Source of the DNA: Lentzea xinjiangensis
GTDB lineage: Bacteria; Actinomycetota; Actinomycetes; Mycobacteriales; Pseudonocardiaceae
Length of the DNA stretch: 64,000 nt
Direction of reading: 5' to 3'
Assembly (NCBI RefSeq): GCF_900110955.1
Contig: NZ_FOFR01000005.1
Location: 186,001 to 250,000, forward strand
Shown here: one piece after another, positions 9,849-17,447 of the stretch
Layout: each line of letters begins with the position of its first letter
How positions within the stretch are numbered: position 1 is the stretch's first letter
Program-made: the position numbers and the translations under genes
The notes under the pieces: generated by a model
Seen by the model: only the letters and a program-made list of their open reading frames with translations
Database searches by the model: none
What the model was told of the DNA's origin: nothing

Positions 9849-10826
9849 CTAGTTCACGCGGATTCGGGGGTCGAGCGCGGCGTACAGCACGTCGGCGAGC
9901 CAACCGGAGAACAACACGCACACCGCGACGAACAGCGTCACCGTCGCCGTCACGTTCGTGTCCTGCGCCGAGATGCCGGTGACGAGCCAGTCACCCATGC
10001 CGAACCAGCCGAAGATCCGTTCGGTGAACGTGCCACCGACGACGAGCAGGCCGAACCCGAACGCGAACAGCGTCGCCATCGGGATCAGCGCGGTGCGCAG
10101 ACCGTGCTTGAACAGCGCCCGGCGGCGGGTGAGGCCCTTGGCCTGGGCGGTGCGCAGGAAGTCGCTGCCGAGCACGTCGAGCATCGACGAGCGCTGGTAG
10201 CGGCTGTAGTAGGCGATCTGGCCGAGGGCGATCGCGAGCGTCGGCACGATGAGGTGCTGCAGGCGGTCGCCGAGGTGTTCGAACCAGTTGCCCTGGAAGC
10301 CCGGCGTCGTCTCACCCACGAAGATCAGCACGTTGGAGCCGACCGCGTCGTTGACGCCCTGCGCGCCCATCTTCAGCAGCGTGCCCAGCACGAACACCGG
10401 CGTGGACAGCAGTATGAAGCTGAACAGGGTCGCGAAGTAGTCGCTGAACTTGTACTGCCTGATCGCGCTCACCACGCCCAGCAGCACGCCGAACAGGATG
10501 CCGATCGTGATGCCGAGCAGGAACAGCCGCAGGCTCACGCCGATGCGCCGCCCGAGCTCGTCGGTGATCGGCCGGTCCGTGATGGTGCGGCCGAAGTCGC
10601 CCTGCACCACGCCGCCCATCCACGTGACGAACCGCTGCGGGATCGGCTGGTCGAGGTGGAGGTCTCGTTTCTTCGCCTCGATCGACGCAGCCGGTGGCGG
10701 CGGGTTGCGCTGCTGCAGCACCCCGATCGGGTCGAACGTGACGGAGGCCAACGTGAACGCGAGGAACGTCGCCACCAAGGCGAGCACCACGTAGTTGACC
10801 AACCGTCGCAACAGAAATCCGGCCAC
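9849..10826 (-). CDS. ABC transporter permease, DppB type
   Basis: A 325-residue inner-membrane permease, first gene of the operon. It begins with the family hallmark FLLRRLVNYVVLAL. A large extracytoplasmic segment with LHLDQPIPQRFVTWMGGVVQGDFG is typical of DppB/OppB, and the EAA-type loop is seen at LRTAQAKGLTRRRALFKHGLRTALIP. It starts with GTG preceded by GAGAGGAC. The promoter should lie in the roughly 500-base region upstream, but I cannot place it confidently. Confidence 0.93.
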   Translation of the reverse strand: MAGFLLRRLVNYVVLALVATFLAFTLASVTFDPIGVLQQRNPPPPAASIEAKKRDLHLDQPIPQRFVTWMGGVVQGDFGRTITDRPITDELGRRIGVSLRLFLLGITIGILFGVLLGVVSAIRQYKFSDYFATLFSFILLSTPVFVLGTLLKMGAQGVNDAVGSNVLIFVGETTPGFQGNWFEHLGDRLQHLIVPTLAIALGQIAYYSRYQRSSMLDVLGSDFLRTAQAKGLTRRRALFKHGLRTALIPMATLFAFGFGLLVVGGTFTERIFGWFGMGDWLVTGISAQDTNVTATVTLFVAVCVLFSGWLADVLYAALDPRIRVN

Positions 10827-11338
10827 CCGTGTTCAGTCCTCTCCCCGGTGGTTGCGACGTCGGCTCACTGGATTGCAGTGGACGAGTTGCAAGAGGTTAA
10901 CCGCCGATCCGGCGGACCGCTGCCCACCCCCACCATTCGCGAGGCCCGCTGACCGGGTCATAGTCACCCACGCGTGCTGGAAAGGACGGGCGAACTGCCG
11001 CATCAACAGTTGACTCTCGGCAATTGTGTGTCCAAGCGTGACCATTGTGCGTCCGGATCGCTGTATTCAGCGTGAAGTTCTGCCCCGCCACGATCTACTT
11101 GACGCATCCGGGTGAATGCATTGACCGGTAGACGTGGGACAAGCAGCGCAATGTGATCCGAAACCGGCATCACGCTGCGGAGCCATTCATGTCGGCACCG
11201 TCACTGCATCGATGCGGAGCAGCGCCGCGCTCCGACCGGCCCAGGACCCACTGGACCGAACGTCGTGAAGCACATCACACCTCGCGGAGAACAGCTCGCC
11301 CGCGACCGGACCCAGCGCCCCCAGGTGGCGGCGGGCGG
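10827..11338. other. 512-base intergenic region upstream of the transporter operon
   Basis: Between the start of the DppB-type gene and the stop of the next minus-strand gene I see no convincing coding frame. Part of it (about 10990-11130) is visibly less GC-rich than its surroundings, which fits a promoter and leader region for the transporter operon. No clear operator palindrome or RNA structure stands out. Confidence 0.5.
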
Positions 11339-12361
11339 CTAGCCGGCTCGCCAGAGCCGGCCTCCGGCGACCACGAACACCCCATCGCCGGCCTTCTCCA
11401 CGGCCACGACCTCGCCGGAGGGCCCGTCCGCCGGTCGCTCGTCCTTTTCGGACACGAGCCGCACGCCGCCGTGGTCGACGAAGAGCGTCGGGGTGCCGTG
11501 CAGCGGCACGGGCGCGGTGAGGGGCTGGTCGTCGGAAACCGGGACGTCCGGCGTCGTCAGCTTCTTCCAGCCGGGACCCGTCCACCAGGCGAGCTTGCCC
11601 TTGCTGCGCCCGACGACGTGGCAGGTGCCGTCCCAGCAGCGGGCCGCCAGCGCGGCGTCGCCGTCCGGGAGCGTGGCCGTGGTCCACGTCGTGCCGTCGA
11701 ACCGCCAGACCGCGGCGCTGACGGCGCCGCTGGCGATCTGCCAGCCCACGACCAGCGCGCCGTCGCCGTCGGGCGTCACGGCGAGCGGGAAGCGGAGCAG
11801 CTCCGGCGAGCTCTCCAGCACGGTGCCGCCGGACGGCTGACGGCTCCACGTGTCCGCCGCGTAGGTCCACACCGCGATGTCGAGGCCGGCCTTGGCGCTC
11901 TGCCAGGTGCCGATGATCAACGGGCCCTGCTTCGTGCGGACCGGGCCGATCAGCTCACCGGCGCCGTAGCCGCCGAACGTGCTGAAGCCCTGCGGCTTCT
12001 CGACGATCTGGCGGGTGTCACCGGTCCAGGCGCTCCACCGGACGTTGCCGTGCGCGCCGCCGCGTTCGCCGCCCACGCCGGTGATCGTGGCTCCGTCGGA
12101 GGAGATCCCGTACCAGTGCGCTTCCCTTCCGTACGGGGTGGCCGGGGTCAGCCTGGCGTTGGTGAGCGTGCCGTCGGCGGCGCGCAGGACCACCTCCGGG
12201 TGGTCGGCCGGGCGGGTGCCGATCACCAGCACGTCGCCGTGCGCGGCCAGCGCCTCCGGTGTGGCCGTGAGGTCGACGGCGGTGAAGCCCGCCGAGTCGT
12301 TCCCGCCGCCGGAGGAGCACCCGGCGAGGACCAGCACAACCGCGAGCGTCAGCCTCCGCAT
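11339..12361 (-). CDS. Putative lipoprotein of unknown function
   Basis: A 340-residue protein beginning MRRLTLAVVLVLAGCSSGG, a lipoprotein signal with lipobox LAGC, so it is probably anchored outside the membrane. The mature part contains repeated short segments with conserved Trp (for example VWRFDGTTWTTA, VWTYAADTWSRQ, AWWTGPGWKKL), which suggests a beta-propeller-like repeat fold. I do not recognise a family. The ATG at 12361 is only 18 bases from the start of the divergent gene on the plus strand. Confidence 0.75.
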   Translation of the reverse strand: MRRLTLAVVLVLAGCSSGGGNDSAGFTAVDLTATPEALAAHGDVLVIGTRPADHPEVVLRAADGTLTNARLTPATPYGREAHWYGISSDGATITGVGGERGGAHGNVRWSAWTGDTRQIVEKPQGFSTFGGYGAGELIGPVRTKQGPLIIGTWQSAKAGLDIAVWTYAADTWSRQPSGGTVLESSPELLRFPLAVTPDGDGALVVGWQIASGAVSAAVWRFDGTTWTTATLPDGDAALAARCWDGTCHVVGRSKGKLAWWTGPGWKKLTTPDVPVSDDQPLTAPVPLHGTPTLFVDHGGVRLVSEKDERPADGPSGEVVAVEKAGDGVFVVAGGRLWRAG

Positions 12362-12379
12362 GCGGGCCAGTATGACCAC

Positions 12380-12931
12380 ATGCGCCCCGAACCCGGCCAG
12401 GTGTTGCACTTCTCCGAAGACCCCTCGATCACCCGCTTCGTCCCGCACCTCGCCGCCACCGCGCGGCAGCCCGGCGAGTACGTCCGGGCGGTGGACGCGC
12501 GGCGCTGTCCCGACTACTGGTTTCCCCGCCAGTGCCCGCGGGTGATGGCGTGGACGGGTCCCGGTTCGTCCGCGGCCGACCGCGACCGGATCGTCGGACC
12601 CGGCTGCGGTGAGAGGGTGCACGCCGTCGAGTACGGGTGGCTGGAACGCATGCGGACCGTCGAGCTGTACGCCTACCGGTTCGACGCCGCGCCGTTCCGG
12701 CCGTTCGAGGCGGACGGGGGAGGAGGCGGGTCCGCGGTGGTGGCGACCGAGCCGGTCGTGCCGCTGGGCCCGGCCGAACGGGTGGGCGACCTGTTCGCGC
12801 TGCACGAGGAGGCGGGGATCGCGCTGCGGGTGCTGCCCCGGTTGTGGCCGTTCTGCGACGAGGTCACGCGCAGTTCGCTCCAGTGGAGCGGCATCCGGTT
12901 GCGCAACGCCCTGCCGTCGCAGGGGGGATGA
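12380..12931 (+). CDS. DUF6886-like conserved hypothetical protein
   Basis: A 183-residue soluble protein starting MRPEPGQVLHFSEDPSITRFVPH. The pattern (FSEDPSI near the N-terminus, WFPRQCPRV, then R-x-EYGWL and an ELYAYRF segment) matches a conserved actinobacterial and firmicute family of unknown function that I associate with DUF6886. No catalytic motif is obvious. It diverges from the lipoprotein gene with 18 bases between start codons. Its stop overlaps (ATGA) the start of the degraded response-regulator fragment, suggesting the two once formed an operon. Confidence 0.75.
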   Translation: MRPEPGQVLHFSEDPSITRFVPHLAATARQPGEYVRAVDARRCPDYWFPRQCPRVMAWTGPGSSAADRDRIVGPGCGERVHAVEYGWLERMRTVELYAYRFDAAPFRPFEADGGGGGSAVVATEPVVPLGPAERVGDLFALHEEAGIALRVLPRLWPFCDEVTRSSLQWSGIRLRNALPSQGG

Positions 12932-13206
12932 CCGGGCTCATGCGGGTGCTGCTGGTGGAGTCGCCGGTCTGCGGGCTGCCCGACGCCGACGGCCTCGAAA
13001 CCGTTCGGGGAGCGGGAGGTCGTCGCACGGATGTGCGCGGTGCCGCGGCGCGCGCGGGTGCGGATCGACCGGCGCGGGCGGCGCGTGCACCTCGGCGGCG
13101 CCGAGGTGGAGCTGACGCCGGAGGAGTTCGGCCTGTTCGCGTTCCTCGCCGAGAAGCCGGGCGGTGTTCACCCGCGAGCGCCGCAAGGTCCGGGAAGGCC
13201 TGGTAA
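12928..13206 (+). pseudogene. Remnant of an OmpR-family response regulator, receiver domain deleted
   Basis: The start MTGLMRVLLVESPV resembles the first beta strand of a response-regulator receiver domain. After about 22 residues the frame no longer makes sense. In another frame, KPFGEREVVARMCAV appears (the conserved end of the receiver and the linker), followed by RIDRRGRRVHLGGAEVELTPEEFGLFAFLAEKPGG. That is the beginning of an OmpR-type winged-helix DNA-binding domain, and a further frame shift gives VFTRERRKVREG. About 80 receiver residues, including the phosphorylation Asp, and the end of the winged helix are missing. This is a decayed gene, not functional. Confidence 0.75.
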
Positions 13207-13216
13207 ACGTGGACGC

Positions 13217-13594
13217 ATGGGACTTCTCAGCGGGATGATGGGGAACGCGTCGAAGCTCGACCCGAGGGCGGCCGCGCAGGAGTTCGGGCGCCTGCTGGCC
13301 CAGGGGGAACCGGTACACGCGGCGTACCAGCTGCTGCGCGACTCGTTCCTGTTCACCGACCGGCGGCTGATCATGGTCGACAAGCAGGGCGTGACGGGCA
13401 AGAAGGTCGAGTACCACTCGGTGCCGTACAAGGCGATCACGCAGTTCAGCGTGGAGACGGCCGGTCACTTCGACCTGGACGCCGAGCTGAAGATCTGGGT
13501 CTCGAGCAGTGACGTGCCGATCTGCAAGCAGTTCGGCAAGGGCGTCGACGTCTACGAGGTGCAGGCGCTGCTCGCGACGTTCGTGGCGCGGTAG
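13217..13594 (+). CDS. Bacterial PH domain protein
   Basis: A 125-residue single-domain protein of the bacterial pleckstrin-homology family related to YvbH/DUF1696. Segments such as DSFLFTDRRLIMVDKQGVTGKKVEYHSV and ISQ-like AITQFSVETAGHFDLDAELKIWV follow the family pattern. It is probably cytosolic; members form oligomeric rings, but the role is unknown. The ATG at 13217 begins just after the degraded regulator. Its 3' end overlaps a small gene on the other strand by about 43 bases. Confidence 0.85.
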   Translation: MGLLSGMMGNASKLDPRAAAQEFGRLLAQGEPVHAAYQLLRDSFLFTDRRLIMVDKQGVTGKKVEYHSVPYKAITQFSVETAGHFDLDAELKIWVSSSDVPICKQFGKGVDVYEVQALLATFVAR

Positions 13595-13800
13595 TCACCG
13601 GCGGTCTCCCGCGCCGCGGGCCGGGCGGCCGGCCAGGTCTGCGAGCGCAGCGCGAGGACGGTCTCGCCCAGGCAGAGGACGATCGCGGCGGCGAGGTGGC
13701 CCGAGTCCGGCAGGAAGCCCAGCGCGGTGAGCACGGCGGGTGCGACCCGGCCGCGGAGCAGCACTCGCAGGACGGCGGCGGTGCAACGGGTGGTGGACAT
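13552..13800 (-). CDS. Small hydrophobic protein of unknown function
   Basis: An 82-residue reading frame with an ATG preceded by GGGGAGGA at good spacing. It carries one or two hydrophobic stretches (APAVLTALGFLP and AAAIVLCLGETVLAL) and an Arg/Ala-rich tail. The good ribosome-binding site is the main support. The 3' end overlaps the convergent PH-domain gene by 43 bases. I do not recognise a family and it could be spurious. Confidence 0.45.
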   Translation of the reverse strand: MSTTRCTAAVLRVLLRGRVAPAVLTALGFLPDSGHLAAAIVLCLGETVLALRSQTWPAARPAARETAGDYRATNVASSACTS

Positions 13801-13928
13801 CTTCGGTTCCTCCCCACGGTTTTCGCTCTCACCCCCACGTCGAACAGGACCGTCCCGTTTCGACAGTGCGAGACCAGAATTCGTGCGCTGCAAGAGAAAT
13901 CTCGTCATCGAGCGGACCAGGCAGCACG

Positions 13929-13957
13929 AAGCCCCCGCCGGGATCCGGCGGGGGCTT
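13929..13957. terminator. Rho-independent-type hairpin
   Basis: An 11-bp inverted repeat (AAGCCCCCGCC and its complement) around a 7-base loop. It sits exactly where the truncated PhnB-like fragment begins, so it may mark an old rearrangement point. Confidence 0.75.
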
Positions 13958-13959
13958 AG

Positions 13960-14214
13960 ATCCTGCACGCGCGGCTCGAGACCGAGCTCGGCTACACGCT
14001 CATGGCCTCCGACACGCCGCCGGGCTTCGAGCACCGCTCCGGCTCCGCCATCACGGTGTCGTTGTCCGGCGACGAAGAGGTGCTGCGCGAGTACTTCGCC
14101 AAGCTCTCCGAAGGCGGCGAGGTCCGCACACCGCTCGAGAAGCAGATGTGGGGCGACGAGTACGGCGACCTCACCGGCAGGTTCGGCGTGAGCTGGATGG
14201 TCAACCTGGGCTGA
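13960..14214 (+). pseudogene. N-terminally truncated PhnB/VOC-type protein
   Basis: Coding similarity starts at LHARLETELGYTLMASDTPPGFEHRSG and continues to MWGDEYGDLTGRFGVSWMVN, the typical C-terminal half of PhnB-like glyoxalase-fold proteins of about 140 residues. An in-frame stop at 13957-13959 and a terminator hairpin lie directly upstream, so the N-terminal 50-60 residues are lost. An internal ATG at 14002 could still be used to make a 70-residue peptide, but this would lack half the fold. Confidence 0.75.
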
Positions 14215-14276
14215 GGCTTGCAAGACGGCCCCGCGGGAGGTGCTGTGGGCAGTGGCTCCGCCCGCCGCGGTGACGC

Positions 14277-14690
14277 ATGATGTGGACCATGAGCGAGCGT
14301 CTGCGCGAGGTGGTCGGCCAACTCGCGGTCCGCCCAGGCGACCGGGTGCTGGAGATCGGCTGCGGCCAGGGCGTCGCCGCCGCGCTGGTGTGCGAGCTGC
14401 TGTCCACCGGCACGCTCACCGCGATCGACCGCTCCACGAAGATGGTCGAGGCCGCGACCCGCCGCAACGCCGCGCACGTGGCGTCGGGCAAAGCGGAGTT
14501 CCTCATCGCGTCGCTGGAGGACGTGCACCTCGGCGACCGCCGCTTCGACCTCGTCTTCGCCGTCCGCGTCGGGCTGTTCCACCGCGACCCGGATCGTGCG
14601 CACGCGCTGGTGCGCCCGTGGCTCGCGCCGGGAGGGCGGGTGCTGTCGTTCTTCGACGAGCCGGTCGGGGGACGGGCGCCGGGCGGGTGA
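14277..14690 (+). CDS. Class I SAM-dependent methyltransferase
   Basis: A short 137-residue methyltransferase with the SAM-binding motif VLEIGCGQGVAAALV, the acidic residue after beta 2 (LTAIDRSTKMVEAA) and motif IV-like FDLVFAVRVGLFH. It consists of little more than the Rossmann core, so the substrate cannot be told; a small molecule is likely. Translation may start at 14277 or at the in-frame ATG at 14289. No operon partner is evident. Confidence 0.8.
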   Translation: MMWTMSERLREVVGQLAVRPGDRVLEIGCGQGVAAALVCELLSTGTLTAIDRSTKMVEAATRRNAAHVASGKAEFLIASLEDVHLGDRRFDLVFAVRVGLFHRDPDRAHALVRPWLAPGGRVLSFFDEPVGGRAPGG

Positions 14691-14750
14691 GGTGGTGCCC
14701 GGACCGGCCACCACCCGTCCGAACCGGGCCGACGTCCCCGGAAGTCCCGG

Positions 14751-15230
14751 TCAGATCCGGCCGAACAGGTCGTCGATCAGCTTCTTCGACGGCTCGACGC
14801 CCGCGGGCGAGACCACCTCGATCTGCGTCTTGCCCTTGCGCGCGACCACGGTGTGCTGGGTGGTCTCCGACCCGCCCGCGGTGGTCTCGTAGGCCTCGTC
14901 GTGGAAGTTCGCGATGGCCTTGGCCGCCGCCGGCCTGGCCCTGGCGAACGCCGCGGCGGTCGCGCCGGTGGTGAACCGCACCTCGACCGGCATGCCGGGA
15001 CCCACGTACGTGCAGGTGGTGACGGCCTTCTCGACGGTCTCCCGCTGTCCCTGCAACCGCAGGCCGAGCGCCTTGCCCACGACGGACGAGTTGGCGTTCG
15101 CGCAGTTCGGGCCGGTTCCGGCGGGCTGCTCGACGGTCGTCGGCGCCTGCGGGGCCTGCGCCGGCGCGGCCTGCGGGGCCGAGGTGCAGGCGGCGAGCAG
15201 CGACGCGGCGGCGAGGAGGGTGAGGCGCAC
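14751..15230 (-). CDS. Small secreted lipoprotein, DUF3558-like
   Basis: About 159 residues. A lipoprotein signal (RLTLLAAASLLAACTS) is followed by an Ala/Gln/Pro-rich spacer and a globular part with conserved-looking cysteines (GPNCANANSSVVGKALGL and TTCTYVGPG). This resembles actinobacterial DUF3558-type lipoproteins, with one disulfide probable. The GTG at 15230 gives a normal signal peptide, though GGAGG lies very close. A GTG at 15308 would add 26 Arg-rich residues, so the exact start is uncertain. Confidence 0.7.
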   Translation of the reverse strand: MRLTLLAAASLLAACTSAPQAAPAQAPQAPTTVEQPAGTGPNCANANSSVVGKALGLRLQGQRETVEKAVTTCTYVGPGMPVEVRFTTGATAAAFARARPAAAKAIANFHDEAYETTAGGSETTQHTVVARKGKTQIEVVSPAGVEPSKKLIDDLFGRI

Positions 15231-15382
15231 ACCCCTCCATCGGCGCCGCCGACCCCGCGTTACCCGAGGCGGCCCGGCGATGCGGGCGTGCGGCCGCTCG
15301 CGGTCCACACGGGATGGTCAGGGCCGCCCAGCTGAAACGACTCTCAGCGGACGGGGGCTAGCTTCGGCCACGAGGGGGCGAC

Positions 15383-16303
15383 ATGAAGATCGTGATTCCC
15401 GGTGGCACCGGGCAGGTGGGCGGCGTGCTCAGCCGCGCGTTCGCGGCGGCAGGCCACGAGGTGGTGGTCATCAGCCGGAGCAGCGGAGTGCGGTGGGACG
15501 GGCGGACGCTGGGCCCGTGGGCCCGCGAGATCGACGGGGCCGACGTGGTCGTCAACCTCGCCGGGCGCAGCGTGAGCTGCCGTTACACCGCGGAGAACCT
15601 CCGGCAGATGATGCGGTCGCGGATCGACTCGGCGCGGGTGGTCGGCGAGGCCGTCGCGCGGGCCGAGCGGCCGCCTCGGGTCTGGTTGCAGATGAGCACG
15701 GCGACGATCTACGCGCACCGGTTCGACGCGGCGAACGACGAGGAGACCGGGATCATCGGCGGGCGCGAGCCGGACGTGCCCGGGTACTGGGCCTACAGCG
15801 TCGAGATCGCCAAGCGGTGGGAGGCGGAGCTGGACGAGGCCGACACCCCGCACACCCGCAAGGTCGCGCTGCGGGCGGCGATGGTGATGAGCCCCGACCG
15901 GGGCGGTGTGTTCGACTACCTGTCGTGGCTCACCCGGCTCGGGCTCGGCGGGCCGGTCGCCGGTGGGCGGCAGTACGTCTCGTGGATCCACGACGACGAC
16001 TTCGTGCGCGCGGTCGCGCTGCTGATCAGGGAACCGATCGCGGGCGCCGTCAACCTCGCGGCGCCGGGCCCGCTGCCGCAGCGGGACCTCATGCGCGAGC
16101 TCAGGAGGGCCTGGCGCGTCCCGGCCGGGCTGCCCGCGACGCGGTGGATGGCCGAGATCGGGGCGTTCGCGCTCAGGACCGACACCGAGCTGCTGCTGAA
16201 GAGCCGGCGGGTCGTTCCCGGCAGGCTCACGCGGGCGGGATTCGAGTTCCGCTTCCCGAACTGGCGGGAGGCGGCGCAGAATCTGGTCGAGCGCAGGAGG
16301 TGA
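15383..16303 (+). CDS. TIGR01777-family NAD-dependent epimerase (YfcH/SulA type)
   Basis: A 306-residue extended short-chain dehydrogenase-like protein. The N-terminus has the nucleotide-binding MKIVIPGGTGQVGG, and NLAGRSV matches the YfcH/SDR39U subgroup. Instead of the classical YxxxK, the sequence shows STATIYAHR then YWAYSVEIAKRWE. The C-terminal segment with the DUF1731 pattern (LRTDTELLLKSRRVVPGRL) is present. It heads a four-gene operon with the nitrile hydratase-like subunits: its stop is one base from the next ATG and carries AGGAGGTGAG as ribosome-binding site. The link to nitrile hydration is unexplained. Confidence 0.85.
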   Translation: MKIVIPGGTGQVGGVLSRAFAAAGHEVVVISRSSGVRWDGRTLGPWAREIDGADVVVNLAGRSVSCRYTAENLRQMMRSRIDSARVVGEAVARAERPPRVWLQMSTATIYAHRFDAANDEETGIIGGREPDVPGYWAYSVEIAKRWEAELDEADTPHTRKVALRAAMVMSPDRGGVFDYLSWLTRLGLGGPVAGGRQYVSWIHDDDFVRAVALLIREPIAGAVNLAAPGPLPQRDLMRELRRAWRVPAGLPATRWMAEIGAFALRTDTELLLKSRRVVPGRLTRAGFEFRFPNWREAAQNLVERRR

Positions 16304-16304
16304 G

Positions 16305-16556
16305 ATGCCGAGGATCAACGACGTCGGCGGGCAGGACGGGTTCGGGCCGGTGCTCGAGGAGCTCGACGAACCGCCCTTCCACGCCGACTGGGAAGCGCAC
16401 GTGCTCGCGATGAACCGCTCGCTGATCGGGCGGGGCATCTACAACCTGGACGAGTTCCGGGACGCCGTCGAGCGGACGATGACGCACGAGTCCTCGTACT
16501 ACGAGAACTGGTTCCGGGCCATCCGGACGTTGCTCGAGGAGCGGGGCGTTGTCTGA
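16305..16556 (+). CDS. Nitrile hydratase beta subunit, N-terminal half as separate subunit
   Basis: An 83-residue protein starting MPRINDVGGQDGFGPV, the classic start of a nitrile hydratase beta subunit, and including DEFRDAVERTMTHESSYYENWFRA. It stops where a normal beta subunit of about 220 residues continues. The remaining half is the next gene. This three-chain split is known from thiocyanate hydrolase and from the toyocamycin nitrile hydratase. It overlaps the next gene by eight bases. Confidence 0.88.
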   Translation: MPRINDVGGQDGFGPVLEELDEPPFHADWEAHVLAMNRSLIGRGIYNLDEFRDAVERTMTHESSYYENWFRAIRTLLEERGVV

Positions 16557-16815
16557 GCGCTACCACGCGGGCGACCGGGTGCGGACGTCCGCGGTGGACC
16601 CGGACCACCACACCCGGCTGCCGCATTACGTACGCGGGTGCGTCGGCACGGTCGTCGGCGACGACGGCGTGCACCCGCTGGCGGACCTGCGGGCGCAGGG
16701 GGTGGAGCGTCCCCAGCAGGTCTACCTGGTGAGGTTCACGGCACGGGAACTGTTCGGCCACGGCGATCACAGCGTGACGCTGTCCCTTTGGGAGGGCTAC
16801 CTCAGCGATGAGTGA
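16549..16815 (+). CDS. Nitrile hydratase beta subunit, C-terminal half as separate subunit
   Basis: An 88-residue protein with the SH3-like C-terminal fold of nitrile hydratase beta subunits: RYHAGDRVRT, H-x-R-LPHYVRGCVGTVV and VYLVRFTARELFG. It starts with TTG inside the preceding gene and overlaps the next gene (start 16808) by eight bases, so all three chains are translationally coupled. It should complete the heterotrimer around the metal-binding alpha subunit. Confidence 0.88.
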   Translation: MSERYHAGDRVRTSAVDPDHHTRLPHYVRGCVGTVVGDDGVHPLADLRAQGVERPQQVYLVRFTARELFGHGDHSVTLSLWEGYLSDE

Positions 16816-17398
16816 CGACCACGACGACTCCCCGATCGCCGCACGCGTGCGGGAGCTGGAAGCGGTCCTGGAGGAGAAGGGGCTGCTGGACGCGCGGGAG
16901 CTCGACCGCGTGCTGGAGGCGTTCACGGCCAAGGCCTCACCGGCCAACGGCTTCCGGGTGGTCGCCCGCGCGTGGACCGACGAGGACTTCAAGGCGCGGC
17001 TGCTGGAGAACGCGAACGAGGCGCTGCCAGAGCTCGGGTTGTCGATGGGCGGCGGGCTGCAGGTGCAACGACTGCACGTCGTCGAGAACACCGAGGACGT
17101 GCACAACGTCATCGTGTGCACGCTGTGCAGCTGCTACCCGCTCTCGCTGCTCGGACCGTCCCCCACCTGGTACAAGAGCCCGGCCTACCGGTCGAGGGTG
17201 GTCAGCCACCCGCGTGAGGTGCTGGAGCAGTTCGGGCTCACCCTGCCGGAGAGCACCGAGATCCGGGTGTGGGACGCGAACGCCGAGTCGCGGTACATGG
17301 TGCTCCCCCGCCGGCCGGAGGGCACCGAGCACCTCGGCGAGGAGGAGCTCGCGGCGCGGGTGACGCGCAACGGGCTGATCGGCACCGCGGCGGTCTGA
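16808..17398 (+). CDS. Nitrile hydratase / thiocyanate hydrolase-type alpha (metal) subunit
   Basis: A 196-residue metal-binding subunit that hydrates a nitrile, or hydrolyses thiocyanate, at a low-spin cobalt or iron centre. The claw motif VCTLCSCYP is present with Cys104, Cys107, Ser108 and Cys109; Thr105 is typical of the cobalt type. The downstream segment WYKSPAYRSRVVSHPREVLEQFG is family-typical. Position 112 is Leu (YPLSLLG) where most nitrile hydratases have Trp (YPW), which is also seen in divergent members. No metal chaperone or activator gene is nearby. The substrate is unknown. Confidence 0.9.
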   Translation: MSDDHDDSPIAARVRELEAVLEEKGLLDARELDRVLEAFTAKASPANGFRVVARAWTDEDFKARLLENANEALPELGLSMGGGLQVQRLHVVENTEDVHNVIVCTLCSCYPLSLLGPSPTWYKSPAYRSRVVSHPREVLEQFGLTLPESTEIRVWDANAESRYMVLPRRPEGTEHLGEEELAARVTRNGLIGTAAV

Positions 17399-17404
17399 GC
17401 CGGC

Positions 17405-17438
17405 GCCGAGGTCCCGTCGCGGCCGGCGGGACCTCGGC
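17405..17438. terminator. Bidirectional terminator
   Basis: A perfect 12-bp inverted repeat (GCCGAGGTCCCG and complement) around a 10-base loop, between the convergent nitrile hydratase operon and the serine hydrolase gene. It can serve both. Confidence 0.9.
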
Positions 17439-17447
17439 ACCGGTGCC

